This document shows, one piece after another, positions 37,412 through 46,570 of a stretch of DNA of 64,000 nt (within the stretch, counting starts at the first letter, position 1; each line of letters opens with the position of its first letter). Under the pieces are notes generated by a model. The model was not told where the DNA came from and did not search any database. It saw only the letters and a list, made by a program, of their open reading frames with translations. Location: NCBI GenBank assembly GCA_944323135.1, contig CALURI010000009.1, positions 1 to 64,000 on the forward strand, in the 5' to 3' direction. This stretch comes from Candidatus Gastranaerophilales bacterium. GTDB taxonomy: Bacteria; Cyanobacteriota; Vampirovibrionia; Gastranaerophilales; Gastranaerophilaceae. Made by a program: the position numbers and the translations under genes.

Positions 37412-38614
37412 TTAATTTTCAATATTTCCAAAAGAATAAATTATTGTTCTGTTATACTTTTCCCCCTTTTTCAAAACAGGTTTTTCATCGAAAGTGTTAA
37501 TTGAATCTGGAAAAAATTGTGGTTCTACGCACAAAGCAGAATGTTTTTCATATCTTTTACCATCTTTGCCTAACGGTTGAGAATCTTTTCCTAAATTATT
37601 TGCAGTATAAAATTGAAATCCTGGCAAATCAGTTGATACTTTCATATTTATTCCGGATTTTTCAGATTTTATTCTTGCAACTTCGATTAAAGATTTTCCG
37701 TCATAATTATCTACAACAAAATTTTGATCATAACCATTTTTATTCATTTCTGATAATTTTTTAGGACTTCTGAAATCAAAGTCAGTACCTTCTACCAATT
37801 TTATTTCTCCAGTCGGGATTGCAATTTCATTTACTGGAGTGTATTTAGAAGAATTTGGCAGTTGAACTATATGTTCCATTACTGAATTTTCATAAGCATT
37901 TTCTGCTCCGTCAAGATTAAAATAAGAATGATTTGTTAAATTTAAAATAGTATCACTATCAGATTGAGCCTCATATTTTACAGACAAATTATTGTTATTA
38001 TCAAATTTATATGTCACAGATATATTTACATTAGCAGGATAACCGCCTTCCATATCTTTCTTTGTATATGTAAATTTAACCCCGTCTTTTAATACTTCAG
38101 CGTTCCAATTTTTAACATCAAGCCCTTCTTTACCGCCATGAGAGTGTGTTTGCCCGTTATCTTTATTACAATCAAGTTTATATTCTTTTTCTCCCAGCTT
38201 AAAGAGTCCTTTATTAATTTTATTTGCACAAGGGCCTATTGTTCCTCCGGCATGGCCTACCGGAAATTTTTCATAAGGAGTAACAGAATTATATCCTTGA
38301 GTAACATCTATTAATTTTCCATTTTTATTAGGGACTTTTATTGAGGTTATTGTTGCGCCAAAAGATGACAAACTTACACTTGCGCCATTTTTATTTGTAA
38401 TAGTGTACAATTCCGCTTTAGCACCTGTTTTTTCAATTTTACCAAAAGATTTTTTCTCAACTTTAATCCCATCATATAAAGAATTACCATGAACAGTTTT
38501 TGTAAAAGTATCCCCCATCGGCTGATTAACAAAAAAAGTAGAATTTACAATATTTTGCAAAACAGGTCTTTGATTATTAGCAAATAAAATATACGGATTA
38601 AAATCTATTGGCAT
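37412..38614 (-). CDS. galM: Aldose 1-epimerase (mutarotase)
   Basis: GalM interconverts alpha and beta anomers of hexoses. The 400-residue protein has the beta-sandwich motifs with catalytic histidines (GQTHSHGG region, NHSYFNL) and the base Glu in CVEPQFFPDS. It carries ~55 extra N-terminal residues with no signal peptide, before the catalytic domain starts at about YTITNKNGASVSLSSFGATI. AAAGGAGTG precedes the ATG. No other galactose gene is adjacent. Confidence 0.9.
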   Translation of the reverse strand: MPIDFNPYILFANNQRPVLQNIVNSTFFVNQPMGDTFTKTVHGNSLYDGIKVEKKSFGKIEKTGAKAELYTITNKNGASVSLSSFGATITSIKVPNKNGKLIDVTQGYNSVTPYEKFPVGHAGGTIGPCANKINKGLFKLGEKEYKLDCNKDNGQTHSHGGKEGLDVKNWNAEVLKDGVKFTYTKKDMEGGYPANVNISVTYKFDNNNNLSVKYEAQSDSDTILNLTNHSYFNLDGAENAYENSVMEHIVQLPNSSKYTPVNEIAIPTGEIKLVEGTDFDFRSPKKLSEMNKNGYDQNFVVDNYDGKSLIEVARIKSEKSGINMKVSTDLPGFQFYTANNLGKDSQPLGKDGKRYEKHSALCVEPQFFPDSINTFDEKPVLKKGEKYNRTIIYSFGNIEN

Positions 38615-38779
38615 TCACCACACTCCTTTATGATTGAAAAATCATAACATAAATTTATAAAACAGAAAATAACGAAAAATTGCTACATTTTTCAAAAGTA
38701 ACATAACTTTATTAAATATTGCCGTAAGAAGGTTTTACATGTAATATGTTAATGGAATATTTATATAGGAGAGTAAAGT

Positions 38780-39925
38780 ATGAGAAATTTATTCAAACTA
38801 GCGTTATCTGCACTGGTTACATTAGTAATAACCATACCAGCTTTCGCTTACCCTGATGTTAATTCTAATCATTGGGCCGCTAAACAAATAGAAATATTAA
38901 CAGAAAAAGGCGTAATTGTAGGTTATCCTGACGGAACCTTCAAACCTGATGATAACGTAAGCAGAGCAGAGTTTGCATCGATGGCTATTAAGGCACTCGG
39001 ACAAGAACACACTACAGTTGCTCAACCTGTAAAATTTAATGATATTGAACCTGGATTTTGGGCTTATGACGCAATCCAAAAAGCTCTATATTTCGATTTA
39101 ATATCTTGTCCGCCAGAAGGAGAAGCATTTAGACCGGACGACACTGTAACAAGAGCAGAATCAACAACTGTAGCCGTAAATGCTTTAACAACAGAACAAA
39201 TAAGTGATCTTAAAGCAAAAGAAGTTCTTTCAAAAAAATATGCAGATGTAAATGAAGTTCCTGAATCATTTTTAATTCCTGCCGGCAAAGCAGAAATTTT
39301 GAATATGCTTGTAACAATTCCATCAGCTGACAAAGCAAAAATAGAAGCAAACAGACCTGCAACAAGAGCAGAAGTAGCTGCGATTCTTTATGAAATGATG
39401 GAACAGGCAAAACTAAACCCGAATGCAAAACTTGCAGAAGCAATGAGAAAAAAGACAGGTAACGGTTATGTTGTAGAAAGTGCATTCGTACAAGGAAGCA
39501 TAGGAACAATACCTGCAGGTGCAATAGTTCCTGTGAAATTAACAAAATATATAAGTTCTCAAACTTCACAACCTGGTGATATATATTCAGCTTCAGCTCC
39601 AGAAAACTATATAACCAAAGACAAATATATTCTTGTATATAAAGGTTCAGCCTTAAAAGGACAACTTTTAGATGTAAGAAAAGGTAAATGGTTTGTTAGA
39701 AACGGGGTTTTAGTTTTAGACAATTCACTTTTAACAACAAACAATGACCAAACTGTTTCATTTAACGGCGTTGGAGAAGTTACAAAATACAGAAATTGGT
39801 TTATGAAATTTGTCAGAGCAACTCTTAAAGGTGAAAAACTTAATGTTGAACCTGAAGGTGTTGTATATATTAAACTTTTAAAACCTATAAAAGTTGATTT
39901 AACAAACGGTTGGATTTTAGAATAA
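38780..39925 (+). CDS. S-layer homology domain protein
   Basis: The 381-residue protein has a signal peptide (MRNLFKLALSALVTLVITIPAFA-YP). A clear SLH domain follows at ~24-66 (DVNSNHWAAKQIEILTEKGVIVGYPDGTFKPDDNVSRAEFA), a second at ~88-140, and a weaker third at ~155-212. The C-terminal ~150 residues are strand-rich. SLH domains bind cell-wall polymer; in cyanobacteria they anchor the outer membrane to peptidoglycan. The protein is too short for an SLH porin. It has its own terminator. Confidence 0.88.
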   Translation: MRNLFKLALSALVTLVITIPAFAYPDVNSNHWAAKQIEILTEKGVIVGYPDGTFKPDDNVSRAEFASMAIKALGQEHTTVAQPVKFNDIEPGFWAYDAIQKALYFDLISCPPEGEAFRPDDTVTRAESTTVAVNALTTEQISDLKAKEVLSKKYADVNEVPESFLIPAGKAEILNMLVTIPSADKAKIEANRPATRAEVAAILYEMMEQAKLNPNAKLAEAMRKKTGNGYVVESAFVQGSIGTIPAGAIVPVKLTKYISSQTSQPGDIYSASAPENYITKDKYILVYKGSALKGQLLDVRKGKWFVRNGVLVLDNSLLTTNNDQTVSFNGVGEVTKYRNWFMKFVRATLKGEKLNVEPEGVVYIKLLKPIKVDLTNGWILE

Positions 39926-39940
39926 TAACTAAAATTAAAG

Positions 39941-39983
39941 AAAAAAAAACAGTTTCTTTTAAAATAAAGGAGCTGTTTTTTTA
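39941..39983 (+). terminator. Terminator after the SLH gene
   Basis: A stem of about 15 bp with two G-U pairs (AAAAACAGTTTCTTT with AAAGGAGCTGTTTTT) is followed by Ts. Confidence 0.8.
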
Positions 39984-40018
39984 TTTATAAAAATTCTCAA
40001 TAAAACAATAAAAAGAAC

Positions 40019-40046
40019 ACCCGCACCAAGGAGTTAAGATGCGGGT
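40019..40046 (+). other. Isolated GC-rich hairpin
   Basis: ACCCGCA pairs with TGCGGGT around a 14-base loop containing AAGGAGTT. No T run follows, so it is not a standard terminator. It stands alone between the SLH terminator and the TPR gene. Confidence 0.45.
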
Positions 40047-40145
40047 ATTAAATCAGTAAAAGAGACATCAATCACATTATGAAACATTTAAAAATAAAGT
40101 CAAATTTTTGTGGAAAAATTTTTCAATTTATTTTATAATCCTCTT

Positions 40146-40769
40146 ATGAAACGATTTTGCTTAATTTTAACTTTAATAATTTTAAGTGCAAATTGTACAT
40201 TTGCGCTGCCGTTTAATATGAAAAAAGAAGAAAATAAATTTGTACAATCTGACCAATATAAAACAGTAACAGAGCAAGCAAATGTTTATTATGCACAAAA
40301 TGACATAAAAAATGCATTCAATATCCTTTTGACGATCCCGGAAGAAGAGCGTTCCGCACAAAACTGGCTTTTACTCGGAAACATTTTGCAAGATCAAGGC
40401 AAATTTGATGAAGCTGTTTTTATGTACAACAAATCAATTGAAGTGGATAATAAATATTACAAAGCATATTATAATTTAGGTAACGTATACCTTAACGACG
40501 GACGACCTAACATGGCCATAGAACAATATAAAAAAGTTATCGATATTAATCCCGAATACCCTTATGCACATTATAATTTAGCCTGTGCATATATTAAACT
40601 GGGGAAATACACTAAAGCGAAATACGAGCTTTATAATGCAATAGATTTAAAAAATACAATACCTGAATTTCATTACAATTTAGCGTATGTTTTTAAACAA
40701 TTAAAAAAAGAAAAAGATGCAAAAACATATATTGAATACTATAACAAATTAATACAAGATCAAATATAA
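40146..40769 (+). CDS. Exported TPR protein
   Basis: The 207-residue protein (from the ATG at 40146, where the signal peptide MKRFCLILTLIILSANCTFA begins) has about four tetratricopeptide repeats between residues ~45 and ~190 (NWLLLGNILQDQGKFDEA; YYNLGNVYLNDGRPNMA; HYNLACAYIKLGKYTKA). Such proteins scaffold complexes. TATAAT ends six bases before the ATG and there is no Shine-Dalgarno. The HAD gene follows after nine bases. Confidence 0.8.
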   Translation: MKRFCLILTLIILSANCTFALPFNMKKEENKFVQSDQYKTVTEQANVYYAQNDIKNAFNILLTIPEEERSAQNWLLLGNILQDQGKFDEAVFMYNKSIEVDNKYYKAYYNLGNVYLNDGRPNMAIEQYKKVIDINPEYPYAHYNLACAYIKLGKYTKAKYELYNAIDLKNTIPEFHYNLAYVFKQLKKEKDAKTYIEYYNKLIQDQI

Positions 40770-40778
40770 AGAGGCATT

Positions 40779-41465
40779 ATGTATAAAGGAATAATTTTTG
40801 ACTTCAACGGAACATTATTTTGGGATTCTGAAAAGCACCAAGAAGCGTGGAGGGAATTTTCAAAACGTTTAAGAGATCATGCATTTACAGACGAAGAAAT
40901 GCGTGAATATATGTTTGGCAGAACAAATGAAGATATAATTGCATATCTTATAGGGAAAAAACCATCTCCTGATTTGGTTGAAAAGTTTGCAAAAGAAAAA
41001 GAATCTGTCTATAGAGATATGTGCAGAAATGACCAAGAAAACACTGTCCTTGCTCCGGGAGCAATAGATTTTTTAAATTACCTTGTTGAAAACAATATTC
41101 CGCATACAATTGCAACTATGTCAGAAAAAGACAATGTTGAATTTTATATTGAAGAATTTAAACTTGCAAAATGGTTTGATATAGAAAAAATTGTTTACGC
41201 AGACGGAACAATTCCTGGCAAACCTGCACCGGACATTTATATAAAAGCTGCAGAAAAATTAAATTTATCCCCACAAGAATGTATTGTAGTTGAAGATGCA
41301 ATATCAGGGATAGAATCAGCTCAAAAAGCAGGTATCGGGAAAATTATAGCAATAGCATCAATGGAAAGCATTGATTTGTACAAAAATATTCCTGCCGTTT
41401 CACAAATTATCAAAAACTTTGACGAAATCGACAGAAATATTTTAAAAATTCCGAGTTTAAAATAA
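40779..41465 (+). CDS. HAD-superfamily hydrolase, beta-phosphoglucomutase-like
   Basis: The 228-residue protein has a type I HAD cap and motif I as FDFNGTLFWDS. Asp8 is the nucleophile, but the second position is Asn10 instead of the usual acid/base Asp. Motif III Lys lies in PGKPAPDIY, and motif IV in VVEDAISGIES. The cap and GKPxPDIY favour phosphatases or phosphomutases of the PGM-like subgroup. The Asn suggests altered catalysis. AGAGGC precedes the ATG. Confidence 0.85.
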   Translation: MYKGIIFDFNGTLFWDSEKHQEAWREFSKRLRDHAFTDEEMREYMFGRTNEDIIAYLIGKKPSPDLVEKFAKEKESVYRDMCRNDQENTVLAPGAIDFLNYLVENNIPHTIATMSEKDNVEFYIEEFKLAKWFDIEKIVYADGTIPGKPAPDIYIKAAEKLNLSPQECIVVEDAISGIESAQKAGIGKIIAIASMESIDLYKNIPAVSQIIKNFDEIDRNILKIPSLK

Positions 41466-41473
41466 TTAGAATT

Positions 41474-42170
41474 TTAAATTCTTCTGGGATAACTTTTTAA
41501 GATTTTCCAACCATCACGCATTATTAATGCCGTACAGTAATTTTTATTAGTTGATGAGCAATAATTTATAAGTGTTTCTCGACTAATAGTATCAATATTA
41601 TTACCATAAGGCTTTAATCTATTTTGAGGTGTAAAACGAAATGTAAAATATTTTCTGCCGCAACAATCTCTTGAAGCACTACCAGAAGAATTTACCATAC
41701 AATATTCAATATCAGAAACATTTGGGAAAAAATATATATCAAAATTAGTTACAGAAGACTTATCACCAAAACGCATTCCAAATGCACTCCCATCTGACAG
41801 TTTTATATAACGGGTATAAGAATAGTTTGGCAAAACAATAATATCTTTTGATGTAAAAAATTCTGCCAAATATTTATTAAACCAATCAATAGAACCCGAT
41901 GGAGAATCCAAATCAGCATTATCCCAATACTCTACTTCACCATATTTGTTTTCAGCCAAAAGTATTGCTTGATTAAAAGTGGTATAAAATTTCTGTAAAC
42001 GAGTTTCAATAACTTGCTTTCTATGGTTTGAAATTAAAACAGGCAAAGTTAATGCAGCGACTACTCCAATAACACCAATAGTAATTAAAACCTCAGCAAG
42101 CGTAAACCCTTGAGAGAAAGCTCTTAAACGCCCCCCCCCCGACGTTAAAATACTTTTCAATCATCTTCAT
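41474..42170 (-). pseudogene. Type IV prepilin-like protein, out of frame by a G10 tract (probably phase-variable)
   Basis: The ATG at 42170 has a good AAAGGAG ribosome site and encodes MKMIEKYFNV, then meets ten consecutive Gs (42131-42140 as Cs on the plus strand). With ten Gs this frame ends at a TGA 13 codons past the tract. With nine or twelve Gs it would continue into RLRAFSQGFTLAEVLITIGVIG, a textbook class III prepilin leader, and on through a ~230-residue pilin-like protein with C-terminal cysteine pairs. As it stands, only a TTG at 42160 lacking a ribosome site could reach the pilin frame. I read it as an off-phase gene rather than a dead one; a sequencing error in the tract is the alternative. 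Confidence 0.75.
42131..42140. repeat. Homopolymer C10/G10 tract
   Basis: Ten consecutive Cs lie inside the 5' coding region of the prepilin gene. No other run longer than five G/C was noticed in this AT-rich window. Tracts of this length slip readily during replication. Confidence 0.9.
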
Positions 42171-42209
42171 ACTTATTGCTCCTTTTTTAATTAACAATTC
42201 AATTATAAA

Positions 42210-45200
42210 CTATTTAAACAAATTTTTCAAGTTTTTAAGCCCTTCCACAGCATCTTTCATTTGCTGCTGAGCCTCTTGAGCTTGTTCCTTTTGAACCTGT
42301 TTTTTTGCATTATATTCATCAACTTTTTGTTGAACAGCATCTTTAACCGCCTGTTTTGTTTCTTGCACCTGCTCTTTTACAGAAGTTTTTTCTATTGCTG
42401 AAGTATCACAATTTGAAAGCCATTTGAAAGATTTTACAGAACTCTTACTTTCAACACCGCCATTAAAAATAACTTTGAAATCCTTATAATTAGTATTCCC
42501 TGAAGAAAGTGCAGGAATTGATGAAATCTTTTCTTTTTTAGGATCGGAAGTTAAAGCATTTATAAGATTACCAGTCATTGTCCCAAATTTCGGTATATAA
42601 GAAGTCAATTTTGAAACAGACAAATCGCCAAGAGGTCCCAAAAGAGAAACAACTTCCGCTGAAATTCTTCCAAGTATAGTCAAATTAGCTGTTGCATTCA
42701 ACAAATTGTAAGTTCCGGTTATATAATAAGCCATTGAAGGACCTGTTGTTGTAACTGGATTTAAAGTCGCCCAGCCATTATTAAATAACAAATTCCCTTT
42801 TATAGTTTTAAATTCAGCTGTACTTTTAATTGCAGGTAAAGAAGAAACAGAACTTACTGCAGCTTTTATGATGCTGTTTGATTGCAAATTTTGAGCTAAC
42901 AGCATATTTTCAAATCTTCCTATATTTCCAAGAGAACCGCCATTGATATCAAAAGACGCATTTCCTTTAAGATACTTCATCATCTCAATATCATTTGCAC
43001 CATGCGTTTTAATATCAGCATTAAAATTAAGAGTACCGGAAAGCGCATTTTTTAATCCTGCAGAACCTGCAATTGCTTTTTGAGCATCCATACCAGAACC
43101 TTTTAAAGAAACTCCGATATTACCGTTTACAATATTATAAGAGATATTTCCGTTAATCGTACCATTAAAAGCATCTCCTTTTAAATTTTTAAGATAAAAT
43201 ACATTATTCGTTAAGTTAAAATCAGAAACAAGATTTTCCGCAACAATACCGCCTGATACAAATTTTTTAAGATTTCCGCTGCCTTTTAAAATCGTTCCGT
43301 TAAGATTAATATCCATATTATCCATAGTCAAAAGCATATCAGGAATTTTGACAGAAGGGACTGATACACTACCTTTAAGATAAGGCAATAACGCTGTACC
43401 TGTGATATTTATATCTCCTGCTGCCGTAAGTTTTGAATTTTTAAAACCGGGGATTACAAAAGATATTTTATTCGGAGTATTCAAATTCAAATTTAACTTC
43501 TGAGTTTTATATAAATCATTTATATTTCCGCTTAAATATAAAATCCCTGTATTATTTGCATAAATTCCTGCATCTGAGAAAGACAATTTATCATTATCTA
43601 TGAATACATTTCCTTTTATAATAGTATTTTTACCATTTAATTCATCAACATTTAAAACAGAAAGATAAGCAGACGGAGTAGATGCTAAAGAAAAAGCTAT
43701 ACTTTGTTTTTTATCATCCCCTGTCACAGAAACCGAAAGCGGCAAAGCTCCTTTTGCTCCCACATCTTTTCTAAAATCATCAGGCAGCATTGAAAGTAAG
43801 TCTGAAGCTAACAAATTACCTTTTGCACTCAAATTAATATTTAAATTTTTAGACATATAATTATTAACTTGACCATCTATATCAATTCTGGAGTTATTGA
43901 GTAAAATATACGCACTCTCAATATTTATATCTTTTTCTCCCAATTTAATTTTTGCAGAAGGAGCCGAAATATTCAGCATCGGGTTTAAAACTTTTACATT
44001 AGAAATATCAATTCCACCCAACGCCTTTTTTCCGTCTGTTTCTATATTAATAACCGATTTAGGAGCTTTTATAGTTGTATTTGAAGGCAAATTTTTAACA
44101 TCAACATTATCTACACTCACATTTATTTTAGGCATAATTTTATCAAGCCTGCCTTTTAGGATAACATTAGCTGTAATTGTACCGTCATTAACATTATTTT
44201 CTTTCAACAAAGACATTTGTCCTGCCGTTAACAAAAGACTCTTTAACTGCAATTTATTAGCATTTATTGTCAAATCTGCAGATGCATTTTGATCTATTGT
44301 TCCCTTTATTGTTAAGGGATGGTTTAAGACAGACAAACCTGCATTTTTTATATCAACAATATTATTAGATAAATCAATATCGACATTTATTTTATTTATC
44401 ACAATATTATAAAGCTTATATGCAATTGACGCATCAGGAACTTTCAAATAACCGGAAGATTCAACCTTTTTCAAATTTGATTTAACACTAAAATCCGCAT
44501 CAATTCCACCGGTTGCTGTAAGAGTATCAAAATCATAATAGTCAAAAGATTTTGCAATACTGTCTATCATATCAATTATACTTTTAAATTTCGCATTAGA
44601 CTTACAATTCAATTCGATGTTAGGGCTTTTGCCAGTTTTAAAATCGCCTATTATCTCTGTGAGTTCTTTATCCGCAGTATACAATTTCGAATACATATCA
44701 ATATGACTACCGCTAAATTTTAAATCAATATTACTTTGCGGAAGTTTTTTACCGTCAACAGCGACACCAAGATTAGAAACATTTACAGTTCCATCAAGAT
44801 GAATATCTTCAAAAGTACCGCTTGATTTTACATCTGCAACCATATCGGCTGTCAAATTATTATTATGAATAGCTTTAAAAATATCAATAATATTAACAAT
44901 TTGTCCCTGATTCTTTTCAATATTTTCTGATTGAGGAGCTGACAATATATCGTTCAAATCAATATCAGGCATCACTTTGTTTAAGAGCTTCACATTATAA
45001 TTAAATTGAACTCTATCCTGAAGCATTACTTTACCATCAGCAATAAGTTTAACTTTTTTATTTAAAATAAAATCGCTTACAGAAACATTATTCCCGTAAA
45101 TTGAATAAGTCTTGTCAGTCGGAATATCAATAAAAGAAATATTATAATTATTAACATTAATATTTGGCAAATGGTTAGAAAATCTTAATCCAAATGGGAG

Positions 45201-45656
45201 AGTAAATGTCTGTTGTTCCTGCACAGCATCACTGTTTCCTTGATTTTCAGAGGATAAAAAATAATCCTCCAATAAAAATTTCCCATCTTTTTTAACTTTT
45301 AAATTCAAATTAATATTATCAGCACCTACCATATCAATTTCAATTTTACGAATTAAAACAGGTAAAATAGACAATTTACCCTGAACATTATCAGCCGAAA
45401 AAAAAGTATCCCCACTCGGCAAACTAACTTCTATATGACCAACACCAGCTCCCATTGTTAATTTTGGAGTAGTCAATATTTTTATATTTTCAAGCTTTAA
45501 TTTTAAACCGCAAGAATCTTCAACAAGTTTAGAAATTGTTCCGCTATATGAATTTGCAACACCGTTTAAGAAAAACGGAACAATCAAAAACACCATATAT
45601 AAAACAACTAAAATTACAGAAATACTTATCCCCGCATATTTTAAAAATTTTTTCAT
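42210..45656 (-). CDS. AsmA-like large envelope protein
   Basis: The 1148-residue protein has one N-terminal membrane anchor (~10-32), an AsmA-type start (LVEDSCGLKLKLENIKILTTPKLTMGAGVGHIEVSLPSG), then ~1000 residues of repeating amphipathic beta strands, and a C-terminal charged helix likely to form a coiled coil (~1090-1140). AsmA/TamB-like proteins bridge inner and outer membranes and are proposed to move phospholipids. The ATG at 45656 is chosen because AAGGGGT lies upstream; the earlier in-frame GTG lacks a site. It is downstream of miaA. Confidence 0.82.
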   Translation of the reverse strand: MKKFLKYAGISISVILVVLYMVFLIVPFFLNGVANSYSGTISKLVEDSCGLKLKLENIKILTTPKLTMGAGVGHIEVSLPSGDTFFSADNVQGKLSILPVLIRKIEIDMVGADNINLNLKVKKDGKFLLEDYFLSSENQGNSDAVQEQQTFTLPFGLRFSNHLPNINVNNYNISFIDIPTDKTYSIYGNNVSVSDFILNKKVKLIADGKVMLQDRVQFNYNVKLLNKVMPDIDLNDILSAPQSENIEKNQGQIVNIIDIFKAIHNNNLTADMVADVKSSGTFEDIHLDGTVNVSNLGVAVDGKKLPQSNIDLKFSGSHIDMYSKLYTADKELTEIIGDFKTGKSPNIELNCKSNAKFKSIIDMIDSIAKSFDYYDFDTLTATGGIDADFSVKSNLKKVESSGYLKVPDASIAYKLYNIVINKINVDIDLSNNIVDIKNAGLSVLNHPLTIKGTIDQNASADLTINANKLQLKSLLLTAGQMSLLKENNVNDGTITANVILKGRLDKIMPKINVSVDNVDVKNLPSNTTIKAPKSVINIETDGKKALGGIDISNVKVLNPMLNISAPSAKIKLGEKDINIESAYILLNNSRIDIDGQVNNYMSKNLNINLSAKGNLLASDLLSMLPDDFRKDVGAKGALPLSVSVTGDDKKQSIAFSLASTPSAYLSVLNVDELNGKNTIIKGNVFIDNDKLSFSDAGIYANNTGILYLSGNINDLYKTQKLNLNLNTPNKISFVIPGFKNSKLTAAGDINITGTALLPYLKGSVSVPSVKIPDMLLTMDNMDINLNGTILKGSGNLKKFVSGGIVAENLVSDFNLTNNVFYLKNLKGDAFNGTINGNISYNIVNGNIGVSLKGSGMDAQKAIAGSAGLKNALSGTLNFNADIKTHGANDIEMMKYLKGNASFDINGGSLGNIGRFENMLLAQNLQSNSIIKAAVSSVSSLPAIKSTAEFKTIKGNLLFNNGWATLNPVTTTGPSMAYYITGTYNLLNATANLTILGRISAEVVSLLGPLGDLSVSKLTSYIPKFGTMTGNLINALTSDPKKEKISSIPALSSGNTNYKDFKVIFNGGVESKSSVKSFKWLSNCDTSAIEKTSVKEQVQETKQAVKDAVQQKVDEYNAKKQVQKEQAQEAQQQMKDAVEGLKNLKNLFK

Positions 45657-45697
45657 ATAACACACCCCTTATTTTCTGCAATTATAACATAAGTAAT

Positions 45698-46570
45698 TCA
45701 TTTTTTCTTCTTTTCAGGATAACAATTCCACTTTATACTTTCATTTTTTCTAAACCAAGTAAGCTGTCGTTTAGCATAATTTCTGGTATTTTGTTTCAAC
45801 AACTCTTTTGCTCTTTCAAGAGAAGTCTCACCGTCTAAATACGATATAATTTCTCTGTAACCTATTGTATCAACAATATTTGGAATTCGCCCGTATTTTT
45901 TTAAAAGAGCTTTTGTTTCATCAATCAACCCTTCTTCAAGCATCAAATCAACACGTCTGTTTATTCTTTCATATAATTCTTCTCTAGGGAAATTTAATCC
46001 AATCCATTCAATATCAAATTCATTTTCATCATTTTTCCCGCGCGCTTTTGACAAAGGTAAGCCTGTTAATTTTACAATTTCAATATAACGTATTAATTTC
46101 TTTTTATCATTTCGTTCAACAGACTCCGCAGATTCTTTATCAAGCTTATATAAAATATCATATAATTCATCGAAACTTAATTTAGCTAATTTATCTCTTA
46201 ATTCATAATCAGGTTCAACATTTGGTAAATCATAATTTTCAAGCAATACTCTAAGATATAATCCGGTTCCTCCTGCAACTATCGGAGTTTTCCCTCGAGA
46301 AAAAATATCTTGAATATGTTCTTTTGCCTGCTTTGCAAAAAGCCCTGCCGAATAATTAACATCAGGCTCTACAATATCTATCATATAATGCAAAACACCT
46401 TTTCTTTCATCTATAGTAGGTTTTGCAGTTCCGATATCCAAGCCCTTATAAACATACCTTGAATCCGCAGAAATAATTTCACCATCTATTTTTTTTGCAA
46501 GTTCAACCGCGTAAGCAGTTTTTCCGCTTGCAGTAGCTCCGACAATTGCAATAACTTTGTTATTTTTCAT
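45698..46570 (-). CDS. miaA: tRNA dimethylallyltransferase
   Basis: MiaA adds a dimethylallyl group to A37 of tRNAs reading UNN codons. The protein (290 aa from the ATG at 46570) has P-loop GATASGKT near residue 11, the DSRYVYKGLDIGTAKP motif, GGTGLYLRVLL, and the Zn-independent C-terminal helices ending NYAKRQLTWFRK. The ATG overlaps the upstream gene's end by 11 bases (ATGAAAAATAA); an earlier TTG is unlikely. Confidence 0.95.
   Translation of the reverse strand: MKNNKVIAIVGATASGKTAYAVELAKKIDGEIISADSRYVYKGLDIGTAKPTIDERKGVLHYMIDIVEPDVNYSAGLFAKQAKEHIQDIFSRGKTPIVAGGTGLYLRVLLENYDLPNVEPDYELRDKLAKLSFDELYDILYKLDKESAESVERNDKKKLIRYIEIVKLTGLPLSKARGKNDENEFDIEWIGLNFPREELYERINRRVDLMLEEGLIDETKALLKKYGRIPNIVDTIGYREIISYLDGETSLERAKELLKQNTRNYAKRQLTWFRKNESIKWNCYPEKKKK

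Noticed and set aside
42150-42160. Intact prepilin starting at a TTG at 42160
   Set aside because: The TTG has no ribosome site, while the ATG ten bases upstream has a good one. The frame is kept open only by ignoring that start.
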